From contig NZ_LMFP01000032.1 in assembly GCF_001426885.1 (NCBI RefSeq), positions 88,839 through 120,869 of the forward strand: a DNA stretch of 32,031 nucleotides, given 5' to 3'. Shown piece by piece: positions 7,891 to 16,528 of the stretch (positions within the stretch are counted from its first letter, which is position 1; each line of letters starts with the position of its first letter). The notes beneath the pieces were generated by a model, which worked only from the letters and a program-made list of their open reading frames with translations, had not been told where the DNA came from and made no database searches. The position numbers and the translations under genes were made by a program. This DNA comes from Pelomonas sp. Root1444 (GTDB lineage Bacteria > Pseudomonadota > Gammaproteobacteria > Burkholderiales > Burkholderiaceae_C).

Positions 7891-8598
7891 CTAGAAGTCG
7901 TAGAACGAATTCACCGTCAACCGCCCCGTACGCGGGTCACCGTCGATGCTGATCCGCGGGTTGACGACCGCCGAATGCAGCAGGCTGCCGCGGTAGACCA
8001 CCAGGCGGTTGAAGCGCGCCGGCATCATGCCCAGGAACTCGAAGTGCGCGTCGCTGTCATCGAAGTAGCGCTGCGCCGGCGGGCGGGCGTTGAGCTCGGC
8101 GTAGTAGCGGTCGAGGAAGTCCTCGCGGCTGTCTGCCGTGACCTGCTGCAGGCCGGTCGCGCGGTGACGGTAGAAGCCGGTGCCGCCGTGCTCGGGGCCG
8201 CAGAGGTAGAGCAGCACGGCCATGTGGTGCGGCGTGCTGGCGTCGAAGTGCGGCGTGCGCTGCAGCGGGCCGAGCGCCTCGGGCGGCATCGTCGTGAGCG
8301 AGAACGCGCACTCGCTCTTGCGCAGCGCCAGGTGCTGCGGCACGGCGAAGTTCTGGCGGATCAGCGGCTCCATCAGCGCGGTGAGGTTGGCCGAGTAATC
8401 AGACGGCGCCGGCGCGCGCACGCCGGGATAGCCCTTGCGCTCGGCCACGCCTGGGTAGGGCGAGAAGCCGGCCTGCGCCGCAGCGTCGACAAGGGCCTGG
8501 GGGTCGTCCAGGAAGTCGTCGATGAAGACCAGCTGGTGGTCGCCGACCTGCACGGACTGCACGTCCGGCGGCATGCGCACGGCGAATGGCTCGCTCAT
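7891..8598 (-). CDS. DUF6445-like putative 2-oxoglutarate/Fe(II) oxygenase
   Basis: This 235-residue protein resembles the DUF6445 family as I remember it, which is common beside TonB receptors and sugar loci. An oxygenase-type metal triad is visible: H117 and D119 in RTPHFDAS, and H208 in GSLLHSA. R226 in GRLTVNSF is placed to bind 2-oxoglutarate. The ATG at 8598 has AGGG seven bases upstream and begins 13 bp after the NagX-like gene stops. It is the last gene of the ten-gene operon, so it is produced with the GlcNAc enzymes. No signal peptide is seen. The substrate is unknown; the activity is inferred from the motifs. Confidence 0.75.
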   Translation of the reverse strand: MSEPFAVRMPPDVQSVQVGDHQLVFIDDFLDDPQALVDAAAQAGFSPYPGVAERKGYPGVRAPAPSDYSANLTALMEPLIRQNFAVPQHLALRKSECAFSLTTMPPEALGPLQRTPHFDASTPHHMAVLLYLCGPEHGGTGFYRHRATGLQQVTADSREDFLDRYYAELNARPPAQRYFDDSDAHFEFLGMMPARFNRLVVYRGSLLHSAVVNPRISIDGDPRTGRLTVNSFYDF

Positions 8599-8611
8599 GC
8601 CGGCACCCTGG

Positions 8612-9682
8612 TCAGACCTTCCAATACCAACCGGCCTTGTCCAGCACCCAGACGATGGCCGCCCACACGGCGACGAAGGCCACCGCGAAGGCGAGCGACT
8701 GGCCCGCCGGCCCGACGACGGCGCCGAGCGGCCCGAAGACGTTGCCGTACAGCGGCGCCATCCAGCCCGTGGCCGCCAGCAGCAGCGTGCACATCCAGGC
8801 CCCGGCATAGGCGCCGATGGCGTTCAGCCCGAAGGCGCGGCCGACGGCGCGGTGGCCGAGCCGGTCGATCCAGACATGCGCCGCCGCCAGCGCCACCGCG
8901 GTCAGGCCGCCGGTCCACAGCGCGAAGGACGGCGTCCACAGCTGCTTGTTCCACGGCAGCCAGGCGGACCACCACCAGCCCACCAGCGCCCCGGCGACCC
9001 CGGTCAGCAGCACGGCGCGCGGCTGATCGCGCCGCAGCAGGCCGCCGCAGAGGAGGCCCAGCACCGTCGTCGCGAGCGCGCCCAGCGTCGACAGCAGGCC
9101 CTCGGGGTCGAAGGCGATGCCGGTGGCCGCATTCCATTCGTAGGCGAAGCGGCCCAGCACGGCCGTGTCGATGCGCTGGTTCAGGCTGCCGACCTTCTCC
9201 AGCGTCGGGCTGGCGAACTGCAGCAGCGCGGCATAGCCCACCAGCAGCAGGATCAGCAGCACCCACTGGCCGCGCGCGCGCAGTTGCACGGCCACCAGCC
9301 CCACGGCGATGAAGCAGATGCCGATGCGCTGCAGCACGCCGAGCACGCGGAACTCGGGCTTGTTCAACAGCCACCAGGCCAGCGCATGCAGCACCAGGCC
9401 CAGCGCAATGATGCGCAGGCCGCGTTGCACGATGGCCGCGCACAGCGGCCCCGGCACGGCGCCGCCCTCCACGCGCGGCCCGAGCGCCAGCGCCGCGGAC
9501 ACGCCGACGATGAAGAGGAAGAACGGGAAGATCAGGTCGGTCGGCGTGAAGCCGTGCCAGGCCGCGTGCTGCAGCGGCGCGTAGACATGGCCCCAGTCGC
9601 CGGGGTTGTTGACCAGCAGCATGGCGGCCACGGCCAGGCCGCGCAGGGCGTCGACCGACGCGATGCGCCGGGCCGCGATCAC
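8612..9682 (-). CDS. nagX: NagX-like integral membrane protein (DUF5009/HGSNAT-type)
   Basis: This is a 356-residue polytopic membrane protein. Near the N-terminus it has SVDALRGLAVAAMLLVNNPG, followed by FTPTDLIFPFFLFIVGVS. Both are hallmarks of the NagX family, related to heparan-alpha-glucosaminide N-acetyltransferase. NagX genes recur in bacterial GlcNAc operons, where an inner-membrane role in sugar transport or acetylation has been suggested but not settled. The start is GTG at 9682, inside GTGA that overlaps the chitinase stop. A longer frame exists upstream but would run deep into the chitinase. About ten hydrophobic segments are visible. Confidence 0.85.
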   Translation of the reverse strand: MIAARRIASVDALRGLAVAAMLLVNNPGDWGHVYAPLQHAAWHGFTPTDLIFPFFLFIVGVSAALALGPRVEGGAVPGPLCAAIVQRGLRIIALGLVLHALAWWLLNKPEFRVLGVLQRIGICFIAVGLVAVQLRARGQWVLLILLLVGYAALLQFASPTLEKVGSLNQRIDTAVLGRFAYEWNAATGIAFDPEGLLSTLGALATTVLGLLCGGLLRRDQPRAVLLTGVAGALVGWWWSAWLPWNKQLWTPSFALWTGGLTAVALAAAHVWIDRLGHRAVGRAFGLNAIGAYAGAWMCTLLLAATGWMAPLYGNVFGPLGAVVGPAGQSLAFAVAFVAVWAAIVWVLDKAGWYWKV

Positions 9683-10806
9683 GGCGTCATCAGGGTGTTC
9701 ATGGCGTCCAGTATCTCGCCGTTGTCCTGGCTCAGCTCCCACGCGAACACGCCGGCCAGCCCGGCCTTCTTCACGAATGCGACCTTGGCGCGTACCGCGC
9801 GCGGGTCGTCGTAACCCACGTAGCGGCCACCGCCCACCATCGCCCAGGACTGCGTGGCCTTGTCGAACTGCGGCTGCATGCCGGCCAGCTTGCCGATGTC
9901 CTTGAAGGCCACCGAGCCGTCGGCGTTGGGCCACGGCTTGGCATAGCTGCGGTCGGCCTTCACGCCTTCGAAGCCGCGGCCGTACATCGCCACGCCGGCC
10001 ACCATCTTGGCCGCCGGCACGCCCTCGGCCTTGAGGTTGGCGACCGACGCCGCCAGGCTCTCGTCACCCGGCTTCGCGCTGCGCAGCGGCGTGTGGTTGC
10101 CGGCGGTCTTCGTCCACGGACCGGTGAAGTCGTAGGTCATCATGAAGACCAGGTCCAGCGCTTCGGCGGCGCGGCCCATGGGCATGCGCTGCAGTTGCTC
10201 CTCGGTGGTGTTGATCGCGACGGTCAATGCATAGCGCCGGCCGGCCTCGCGGCCCAATGCGTCCAGGCCCGTGCGCAGGTCCTGCAACAGCTGCACGAAA
10301 CGCTCGCCGTCGGCCGGGCTGCCGAGTTGCACACCGTTGGACGCACCGTTGTTGCCGGGGTGCTCCCAGTCGATGTCCAGGCCGTCGAAGCCCGGGTGGG
10401 AGCGCAGCCAGTCCATGGACGATTTGACGAAGGCGGCGCGGCCCTCGGCCGTCGCGGCCAGGTGGAAGAAGGGATCGGACCCGCCCCAGCCGCCCACCGA
10501 GGCCAGCACCTGCACCTTGGGGTCGCGCTGCTTCAGCCGCTGGAAGGCGGCCGGGAACGTGTCCTGGTCGGCATGCGGCGCGATGCTGAAGGCCGGCTTG
10601 CCGGCGCAGGCCGCCGCCTCCTGCGCGCGCTGGCCTTCGCCGCAGATCAGCAGGAAGGCGTAGAGCAGGTGCGTGACGCGGCCGGGCTTGAGCTGCTCGA
10701 CGACATCGACGCCGCGCTCGGCCAGGATGTAGGTGCCGACGACGGGCGGCGCCGCCTGTGCAAGGGATGCCGCGAGGGCCATTGCGGCCAGCCAGGTCTT
10801 GTTCAT
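9679..10806 (-). CDS. Secreted chitinase, glycoside hydrolase family 18
   Basis: This 375-residue GH18 enzyme cleaves beta-1,4 bonds of chitin. A signal peptide (about residues 1-19, ending AQA) implies export. The catalytic motif DxxDxDxE is DGLDIDWE (D141 to E148, with E148 as acid). SVGGWGG (103-109) and MTYD (223-226) are the other family motifs. No chitin-binding module is present, so soluble chitin or oligomers are more likely substrates than crystalline chitin. ATG 10806 overlaps the previous stop as ATGA. A GTG at 10815 would add three residues. Confidence 0.95.
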   Translation of the reverse strand: MNKTWLAAMALAASLAQAAPPVVGTYILAERGVDVVEQLKPGRVTHLLYAFLLICGEGQRAQEAAACAGKPAFSIAPHADQDTFPAAFQRLKQRDPKVQVLASVGGWGGSDPFFHLAATAEGRAAFVKSSMDWLRSHPGFDGLDIDWEHPGNNGASNGVQLGSPADGERFVQLLQDLRTGLDALGREAGRRYALTVAINTTEEQLQRMPMGRAAEALDLVFMMTYDFTGPWTKTAGNHTPLRSAKPGDESLAASVANLKAEGVPAAKMVAGVAMYGRGFEGVKADRSYAKPWPNADGSVAFKDIGKLAGMQPQFDKATQSWAMVGGGRYVGYDDPRAVRAKVAFVKKAGLAGVFAWELSQDNGEILDAMNTLMTP

Positions 10807-11642
10807 AGATTGCACTCGCTCGTCAGGCCCGCATCGGGCACGGTGTCCTGGCGGGCCACGCCCTGCTTGCGCAGCTGCGCGGCCCGGGTTTGCATGCCGG
10901 CGGGGCTGACGGTGCGGCCCGCCTCGTGCAGCACCCAGTCCACATCGAATTCGTATGCGCGCGGCGCACCCGCCACCGCACCGGCGGCCAGCCAGTGGTT
11001 GAAGCTGATCGCCATCGGCTTGCTCGGCACGTTGCGGCCGGTGTGCTCGCCCATCAGCCGGCCATTGACGTAGTGGCGCGTGCGCGTGGCCTCCACCTGC
11101 ACGGTCAGCAGCTGCCAGCCGTCGAAGGAACCCTGCACGATGGACGCCTGGTTGAAGGACTGCCAGGGGTCTATGCGCACCGTCTGCCAGCTGACGCCGT
11201 AGAGCCGTGTCTCGGGCTCGCCCCAGCCGCCATGCGGGAGGTATTCGAAGTCGACTTCACTGAAGTCGGGGTCGTAGTCGTGCTTCAGCGGGCTGGCCAG
11301 GAAGAAGCTCTGGATGACGGGATCGCGCGAGCCCGGCGTGTCGCGAAAGCGCACGCGCGCCGTCGTCGTGCCGATGAGGAACTTGCGCGCCGCGCAGAGC
11401 TGGGCCAGCGTCGTGTTCGCCGGCGTGCCGTCGGTGGCGAGCCGGAGCGTCAGCAAGCCGCCCTCCAGGGCCAGCTGTGCCGGGGAAAAGCGCGCGCCCG
11501 GCAGGCCCGGGTGGCCCGTGCCGTCGCGCAGCACCCAGCCGCTGGCGCGCAGGGCGTCGAGGTCCTTCTGCGCGAAATCGTCGAAGAACTCGCCGGCCGC
11601 GAAGGCCGGTGCGGCCGCGAGCAGCAACCAGGCGGCCCTCAT
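10803..11642 (-). CDS. GH16-like secreted glycoside hydrolase
   Basis: This 279-residue protein has a signal peptide (about residues 1-16, ending AFA) and the GH16 catalytic signature ExDxE as SEVDFEY (E129, D131, E133). These are the nucleophile, helper and acid/base of that family. Family-like features around it are FDDFAQKDLDALRASGW, HYVNGRLMGEHTG and MAISFNHW. GH16 enzymes usually cut beta-1,3/1,4-glucans or galactans; some fungal members transglycosylate chitin. Its place between the transporter and the chitinase, with ATGA overlaps on both sides, suggests an aminosugar polymer or a cell-wall glucan met with chitin. The substrate is not evident from sequence. Confidence 0.85.
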   Translation of the reverse strand: MRAAWLLLAAAPAFAAGEFFDDFAQKDLDALRASGWVLRDGTGHPGLPGARFSPAQLALEGGLLTLRLATDGTPANTTLAQLCAARKFLIGTTTARVRFRDTPGSRDPVIQSFFLASPLKHDYDPDFSEVDFEYLPHGGWGEPETRLYGVSWQTVRIDPWQSFNQASIVQGSFDGWQLLTVQVEATRTRHYVNGRLMGEHTGRNVPSKPMAISFNHWLAAGAVAGAPRAYEFDVDWVLHEAGRTVSPAGMQTRAAQLRKQGVARQDTVPDAGLTSECNL

Positions 11643-12913
11643 GCCGGCACCGCCTCGGGGGACGCAGCCTTGCGCGGCATCGGCACCCACAGCAGCAGCA
11701 GCAGGGCGGGCAGGCCGCAGGCGATGGTCCATGCGAAGAAGTCCTGGTAGCCCAGGGCCAGCTGGATCTTGCCGCTGATGAACTTGCTGAGCACGAAGCC
11801 CAGCTGCATGACGCCCGAACCGAGCGCATAGTGCGCCGTCTGGAAGCGGCCCGGTGCCACGGCCTGCATGATGTACAGGATCATGCCGACGAAGCCGAAG
11901 CCATAGCCGAACATCTCCACGCCCACCGCCGCGCCGATGTGCAGCATGTCCTGCGGGGTCGTTGCGGCCAGGTAGTAGAAGGTCACGTTGGGCACGCACA
12001 TGGCGATGAGCAGCAGCGGCATCGCACGCCGCAGGCCGAGCCGGCTGGTCACCCAGCCACCCAGCACCGAGCCGACCAGGAAGGCGCCCGTGCCCACCCA
12101 GCCGTACACGTCGGCCACCTGGCCGGTCGCCAGGCCCAGGCCGCCCTTGTCGCGCGCTTCCAGCAGGAACAGCGGGCCGATGGTCTGCACCTGCCCCTCG
12201 GCCAGGCGGAACATGACGATGAACAGCACGGCGCGCCAGATGCCGGGCTTGCGGAAGAAGTCGATGACGACGTCCTTCAGCATGGCGGCCACGCCCGAGG
12301 CCGTGAGCTCGCTGTGCTCGGTGCTCAGCGTGCCCGGCAGGAAGCGGGCGTTGTAGGTGGCCAGCACGGCGACCAGGCCGGCCAGCATCACGAAGACGCT
12401 GGACCAGGCGTTGACCGCGCCCATCGTGCCCTCGAGGTGCCCGGCGATCTTGAGCACGACGCCGGTGATGAAGAAACGCGCGCCGTTGAAGAAGGCGCCC
12501 TGCCAACCGGCGTACGTCGCCTGGCGCTTGCCGTCCAGCGAGGCCATGTAGAGCCCGTCGCAGGCGATGTCGTGCGTGGCGGAGGCGTAGGCGATCAGGA
12601 ACAGCACGATGAGGGCCGCCGCGAACCAATGCGGCAGGTGCAGCGCCAGCGCCATCAGGCCCAGGCCCGCCGCGCCGACGTACTGCGCCGCCACGACGAC
12701 GAGCTTCTTGCTGCGCGCCAGCTCCAGGAAGGGGCTCCACAGCGGCTTGATGGCCCAGGCCAGGCCCAGCGCCGCCGTCCATTGCGCGATGTCATCGTTG
12801 GCCACGCCCAGGTTCTTGAACATCAGGCCGGCGATCAGCATGACGACGAAGAACTGCATGCCCTGCACGAAGTACAGGCTGGGCACCCAGCGCATCGGGT
12901 TCTTCTGGTCCAT
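11639..12913 (-). CDS. AmpG-like MFS transporter for GlcNAc oligomers or muropeptides
   Basis: This 424-residue inner-membrane protein has about 12 hydrophobic segments. Sequences such as SLYFVQGMQFFVVM, KPLWSPFLE and ATHDIACDGLYM are typical of the AmpG/PAT branch of the major facilitator superfamily. AmpG imports GlcNAc-anhydroMurNAc muropeptides, and related permeases occur in chitin operons. With a GH3 hexosaminidase just upstream, it likely carries chitobiose or longer oligomers into the cytoplasm. The ATG at 12913 overlaps the nagZ-like stop (TGATG). A longer open frame upstream is antisense-free but lies inside the hexosaminidase gene, so it is rejected as the start. Confidence 0.85.
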   Translation of the reverse strand: MDQKNPMRWVPSLYFVQGMQFFVVMLIAGLMFKNLGVANDDIAQWTAALGLAWAIKPLWSPFLELARSKKLVVVAAQYVGAAGLGLMALALHLPHWFAAALIVLFLIAYASATHDIACDGLYMASLDGKRQATYAGWQGAFFNGARFFITGVVLKIAGHLEGTMGAVNAWSSVFVMLAGLVAVLATYNARFLPGTLSTEHSELTASGVAAMLKDVVIDFFRKPGIWRAVLFIVMFRLAEGQVQTIGPLFLLEARDKGGLGLATGQVADVYGWVGTGAFLVGSVLGGWVTSRLGLRRAMPLLLIAMCVPNVTFYYLAATTPQDMLHIGAAVGVEMFGYGFGFVGMILYIMQAVAPGRFQTAHYALGSGVMQLGFVLSKFISGKIQLALGYQDFFAWTIACGLPALLLLLWVPMPRKAASPEAVPA

Positions 12914-14385
12914 CAGTTCAACCCTTGCGGCGCACGGCCGCCGGCTTGAGTGCGACCTTCCAGCCAGGCCTTGATGCCGGCCAGCGCCCCGGGTGCGAAG
13001 CCCCAGCTCAGCAGCGTCGGGCCGGCCACATCGAGCGCCTGGTAGGGGTTCCACAGCGCGATGTGCAGGTCGGGCTGCCAGCCCTTGGATGCCGCGCCAT
13101 AACGCGCCCGCCGCGTCGACACCAGCACGTTGGCACGGCCATCGCGCGGCACCGTCGCCCAGTCAAGCTTGGCGATGTCGTCGACCATCTGCACCTGGGC
13201 ATCCGTGAAGCGGTCGAACAGCGCCACCGCCTGGCGGCCGGTGGGGCCGGCTTCCGAAACCATGTCGGTCGGCACGTCGCCCTGCACGATGACACGGAGG
13301 GGCGCGTCGAGCCGCGGGGCAGTGGCGCCGCGCAGCGCGGTCAGGCCGGCCGCCCAGGCCTCGGCCATCAGCGCGTGGTCGGCCGCGCGGGCGGCTGCGT
13401 CGTCCACCGGCTGGGCCGGGTAGGCGGCGGCCAGGCGGTCCAGCCGGGCATTGGCCACATCGCCCTGCTGCGGTGTCAGCCGTCCGCTGGCGAAAGCCTC
13501 GCGCAATGCGTTGATCGCCACCAGCTGCTCGGCCGGCGAGCCCTGGGCCAGCACCATGTCGGCGCCGGCCTCGATGGCCATGACGGCCGACCTCGCGTAG
13601 CCGAAGCGCTCGGCCACGGCCTTCATCATCAGCGCGTCGGTGATGACGACGCCGTCATAGCCCCAGTCGCGGCGCAGGATGCCGCCCAGCAGCTCGGGCG
13701 ACAGCGTGGCCGGCCGGTCGGGGTCGATCTGCGGGTAGACGATGTGGGCGGTCATCATGGCCGGCGCCTGGGCTGCCAGCGCCTTGAACGGCACAAGCTC
13801 CAGCGCGTCCAGTTCGGCGCGCGATTTGTCGACGGTGGGCAGCGCGTGGTGCGAGTCCACATGCGTGTCGCCATGGCCGGGAAAGTGCTTCACGCAGCAG
13901 GCCACGCCTTCACGCAGCGAACCGCGCATCCACGCGGCGGCCAGGCGGCTGACCTCGGCCGGGTCGTTCGAGAAACTGCGCTCGCCGATGACCGGGTTGG
14001 CCGGGTTGTTGTTGACGTCCAGCACCGGCGCGAAGTTCCAGTTGATGCCCAGAGACTTCAGCCCACGCGCGACGGCCGCGCCCACGGCCTCGGCGCGGGC
14101 GGCGTCACCACCCGCACCCAGCGCCATCGCCGACGGCGGCTGCGGCAGGAAGGTCACGCGCACGACGGCGCCGCCTTCCTGGTCGATGCCGATCAGCGCC
14201 TCGGGACCCAGCACGTCGATGAGGTCGCGCATGAGCGCGCGGACCTCGTCTTCGCTGCCGATGTTCTTGCGGAACAGGCAGACGGAGCGGATCTTCTGCT
14301 CGCGCAGGAAGGCGGCCGTCTCCGCGTCGAGGCGAGTGCCGGGGATGTCCACCATCACCAGCCGACCGGGATCAAAGGTGCTCAT
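12913..14385 (-). CDS. nagZ: Glycoside hydrolase family 3 beta-N-acetylglucosaminidase
   Basis: This GH3 enzyme of about 490 residues has KHFPGHGDTHVDSH, the NagZ-type loop carrying the Asp/His general acid pair. VVITDALMM carries the catalytic nucleophile (about D250). It releases terminal GlcNAc from oligosaccharides. No signal peptide is seen, so it acts in the cytoplasm on imported oligomers. It is longer than the roughly 340-residue NagZ of E. coli and has an extra C-terminal domain of about 150 residues, as in two-domain NagZ and nag-operon GH3 enzymes. ATG 14385 is preferred because GAGA stands seven bases upstream; ATG 14391 would add MA. It follows the deaminase gene by only a few bases. 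Confidence 0.92.
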   Translation of the reverse strand: MSTFDPGRLVMVDIPGTRLDAETAAFLREQKIRSVCLFRKNIGSEDEVRALMRDLIDVLGPEALIGIDQEGGAVVRVTFLPQPPSAMALGAGGDAARAEAVGAAVARGLKSLGINWNFAPVLDVNNNPANPVIGERSFSNDPAEVSRLAAAWMRGSLREGVACCVKHFPGHGDTHVDSHHALPTVDKSRAELDALELVPFKALAAQAPAMMTAHIVYPQIDPDRPATLSPELLGGILRRDWGYDGVVITDALMMKAVAERFGYARSAVMAIEAGADMVLAQGSPAEQLVAINALREAFASGRLTPQQGDVANARLDRLAAAYPAQPVDDAAARAADHALMAEAWAAGLTALRGATAPRLDAPLRVIVQGDVPTDMVSEAGPTGRQAVALFDRFTDAQVQMVDDIAKLDWATVPRDGRANVLVSTRRARYGAASKGWQPDLHIALWNPYQALDVAGPTLLSWGFAPGALAGIKAWLEGRTQAGGRAPQGLN

Positions 14386-14394
14386 GGCCATGTC

Positions 14395-15417
14395 TCAGTG
14401 TGTTTTGGTGACCTTGGCGAGGTTGGGCGGCACATCGGGGTTGAAGCCCCGGGCCCGCGCCAGCGCCTCGACCATGGGATAGAAGCTCTGCACCAGGGCG
14501 ATGGGGTCGAGGTCCTCGTTGCCGGTTGTCACCAGCGGCAGCTCGGCGCCGGGCGTGCCCAGCGGCGCGGCCAGCAGCACGCGGCCGCCGCGCGAGCGCA
14601 TCTCCTCGGCGATCGCCAGCAGGCCGGCCTGCGCCGGGCCGCGCGGCGCGAACACCAGCAGCGGATAGCCGTCGCGCACCAGCGCCATCGGGCCATGCTT
14701 GACCTCGGCGCCCGAGAAGGCCTCGGCCTGGATGCCGCAGGTCTCCTTGAGCTTCAGCGCCGCCTCCATCGCGACGGCCAGGCCGGTGCCGCGGCCCAGC
14801 ACGAAGAGGCGCTCCGCGCGCTGCAGCACCGGCAGCGCGGCGCTCCAGTCCAGTGTGCTGGCCTGCTCCAGCGCGATGGGCAGCACGTTCAGCGCGGCCC
14901 GCAGCGCATCGTCCCGCTGCCAGGCGGCCACGACGCGCGCGCCGGCCACCAGCTGGGCGATGTAGCTCTTGGTCGCGGCCACGCTCTTCTCGGGGCCGGC
15001 ATGCAGCTCGAACACATGCTCCGCCGCGGCGGCGAGCGGCGAGCCGCTGGCGTTGACGAAGGCCACCGTGCGCGCACCGCCTTCGCGGAAGAATTTCGTC
15101 GGTGCGATCAGGTCGGGGCTCTGGCCCGACTGCGAGAACGCCAGCGACACCAGCCCCTCGCAATGGATGCGGCTCTGGTACAGCGTGATCAGCGACATCG
15201 GCAGCGACGTGACCAGCCGGCCCAGCCGCGCCATGACGAGGTAGGCCAGGTAGTGGGCCGCATGGTCGGAGCTGCCGCGCGCGATCGTCAGCACGCTGGC
15301 GGGCGGCTGCTCCTGCAGCGCCTGGCCCAGGCGGGTGTAACTCAGCGGGTCGGCTGCCAACTGGCGGGCCACCGCGTCCGGCGCACTCAGCGCCTCTTCA
15401 AGCATCAGCGACGACAT
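14395..15417 (-). CDS. nagB: SIS-domain glucosamine-6-phosphate deaminase (NagB-II)
   Basis: This 340-residue protein has two sugar-isomerase (SIS) domains and lacks the glutaminase domain of GlmS. SIS motifs are ARGSSDHAAHY (46-56), FSQSGQSPD (94-102) and GPEKSVAATKSY (141-152), then RGTGLAVAMEAALKLKE and GAEVKHGP. Proteins of this form in nag operons (NagB-II) convert glucosamine-6-phosphate to fructose-6-phosphate and ammonia, replacing classical NagB. ATG 15417 is chosen because AAGAG stands just upstream. It overlaps nagA by 20 bp. A shorter start at 15405 has no ribosome-binding site. Confidence 0.9.
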   Translation of the reverse strand: MSSLMLEEALSAPDAVARQLAADPLSYTRLGQALQEQPPASVLTIARGSSDHAAHYLAYLVMARLGRLVTSLPMSLITLYQSRIHCEGLVSLAFSQSGQSPDLIAPTKFFREGGARTVAFVNASGSPLAAAAEHVFELHAGPEKSVAATKSYIAQLVAGARVVAAWQRDDALRAALNVLPIALEQASTLDWSAALPVLQRAERLFVLGRGTGLAVAMEAALKLKETCGIQAEAFSGAEVKHGPMALVRDGYPLLVFAPRGPAQAGLLAIAEEMRSRGGRVLLAAPLGTPGAELPLVTTGNEDLDPIALVQSFYPMVEALARARGFNPDVPPNLAKVTKTH

Positions 15418-16528
15418 CGATCTCTTCACCTTCCACAAACACGCGCCGCAGCTGAAGCCCGGCATCCATCACGACCACATCGCCCCAGGCCCCCGGCGCC
15501 AGGCGCCCGCGGTCCGCCAGGCCCAGGTAATCGGCGGCCAGCGTCGACACGCGGCGCGACGCGTCGGGCAGCGACAGGCCCAGCACTTGCACGAGGTTGC
15601 GCAGCGCCTGGTCCATCGTCAGCGCACTGCCGGCCAGCGTGCCGTCGGCCAGGCGCACGCCGCCCAGGCACTTCTGCACCCGGTGTTCGCCGAGGGCGTA
15701 CTCACCGTCGGGCATGCCGGCGGCGGCGGTCGAGTCGGTGACGCAGAACAGGCCCGGGATGCAGCGCAGCGCGACGCGGATGGCGCCGGGATGCACGTGC
15801 AGCAGGTCAGGGATCAGCTCGGCATGCTGGCCGTACGCCAGCGCCGCGCCGACCATGCCAGGCTCGCGGTGGTGCAGGCCGGTCATGGCGTTGAAGAGAT
15901 GCGTGAAGCCGGCCGCGCCGGCGTTGAGCGCCGCGACGCCGTCCTCATGGCTGCCCGCGCTGTGGCCGATCTGCACACGGATGCCGGCGTCGCGCAGCGG
16001 GCCGATCAGCGCCAGGTGGCCGCCCATCTCGGGCGCGATCGTCAGCACCTTGATGGGCGCGAATTCATTGAGCCGCTGCACTTCGACCAGCGTCGCGGGC
16101 ACGGCGTGCGCGGGCTGGGCGCCGAGGCGGTCGGGGTTGATGTAGGGGCCTTCGAGATGCACCCCCAGCACGCGTGCCGATTGCGCGCCGCGCTCGCGGC
16201 AGACGGGGCCGAGGGCCTTCAGCGCGGCCTCGATCTGGGTTATGGGCGCCGTCATCGTCGTCGCCAGCAGCGCCGTCGTGCCGTGGCGGGCATGGCGGCA
16301 CGCGATCGTCGCGATGGCGTCGCCGCCCTCCATCGTGTCGCGGCCACCGCCGCCGTGCACGTGGGTGTCGATGAAGCCGGGCAGCAGCACCGCCCGGCCG
16401 CCCTCGCCAGCGCGCGAGGCGTCGACGGGCACGCCTTCGACGGCCGCGATGCGGCCGTGCGCGAGCTCCAGGTGGCCGGCGATCACGCCCTGCGGCGTGA
16501 CGATGTCGCCTTCGAGTCGAAGCTTCAT
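15398..16528 (-). CDS. nagA: N-acetylglucosamine-6-phosphate deacetylase
   Basis: This 376-residue amidohydrolase removes acetate from GlcNAc-6-phosphate in the cytoplasm. Metal and catalytic residues are visible: H56 and H58 in IDTHVHGGGG, E126 in LEGPYINP, H189 in IGHSAG, H210 in THLFNAM and the catalytic D265 in VTDSTAAAG. The HxH pair differs from the E. coli enzyme, where the first motif lacks these histidines, and suggests a two-metal site as in Bacillus. ATG 16528 forms TGATG with the regulator's stop. Confidence 0.96.
   Translation of the reverse strand: MKLRLEGDIVTPQGVIAGHLELAHGRIAAVEGVPVDASRAGEGGRAVLLPGFIDTHVHGGGGRDTMEGGDAIATIACRHARHGTTALLATTMTAPITQIEAALKALGPVCRERGAQSARVLGVHLEGPYINPDRLGAQPAHAVPATLVEVQRLNEFAPIKVLTIAPEMGGHLALIGPLRDAGIRVQIGHSAGSHEDGVAALNAGAAGFTHLFNAMTGLHHREPGMVGAALAYGQHAELIPDLLHVHPGAIRVALRCIPGLFCVTDSTAAAGMPDGEYALGEHRVQKCLGGVRLADGTLAGSALTMDQALRNLVQVLGLSLPDASRRVSTLAADYLGLADRGRLAPGAWGDVVVMDAGLQLRRVFVEGEEIDVVADA

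Noticed and set aside
8618-8640. TGGTATTGG half-site-like sequence near the end of the NagX-like gene
   Set aside because: It encodes Trp-Tyr-Trp at the C-terminus of NagX, is not phased with another TGGT half-site, and lies inside a coding region.
8599-8808. Longer N-terminus for the DUF6445-like protein
   Set aside because: The upstream part is a shadow of the NagX gene, and ATG 8598 has a good ribosome-binding site.
12925-15741. 938-residue plus-strand open frame across the nag genes
   Set aside because: It is antisense to nagZ, nagB and nagA, all with catalytic motifs. Its Arg/His/Gln-rich composition is typical of shadow frames.
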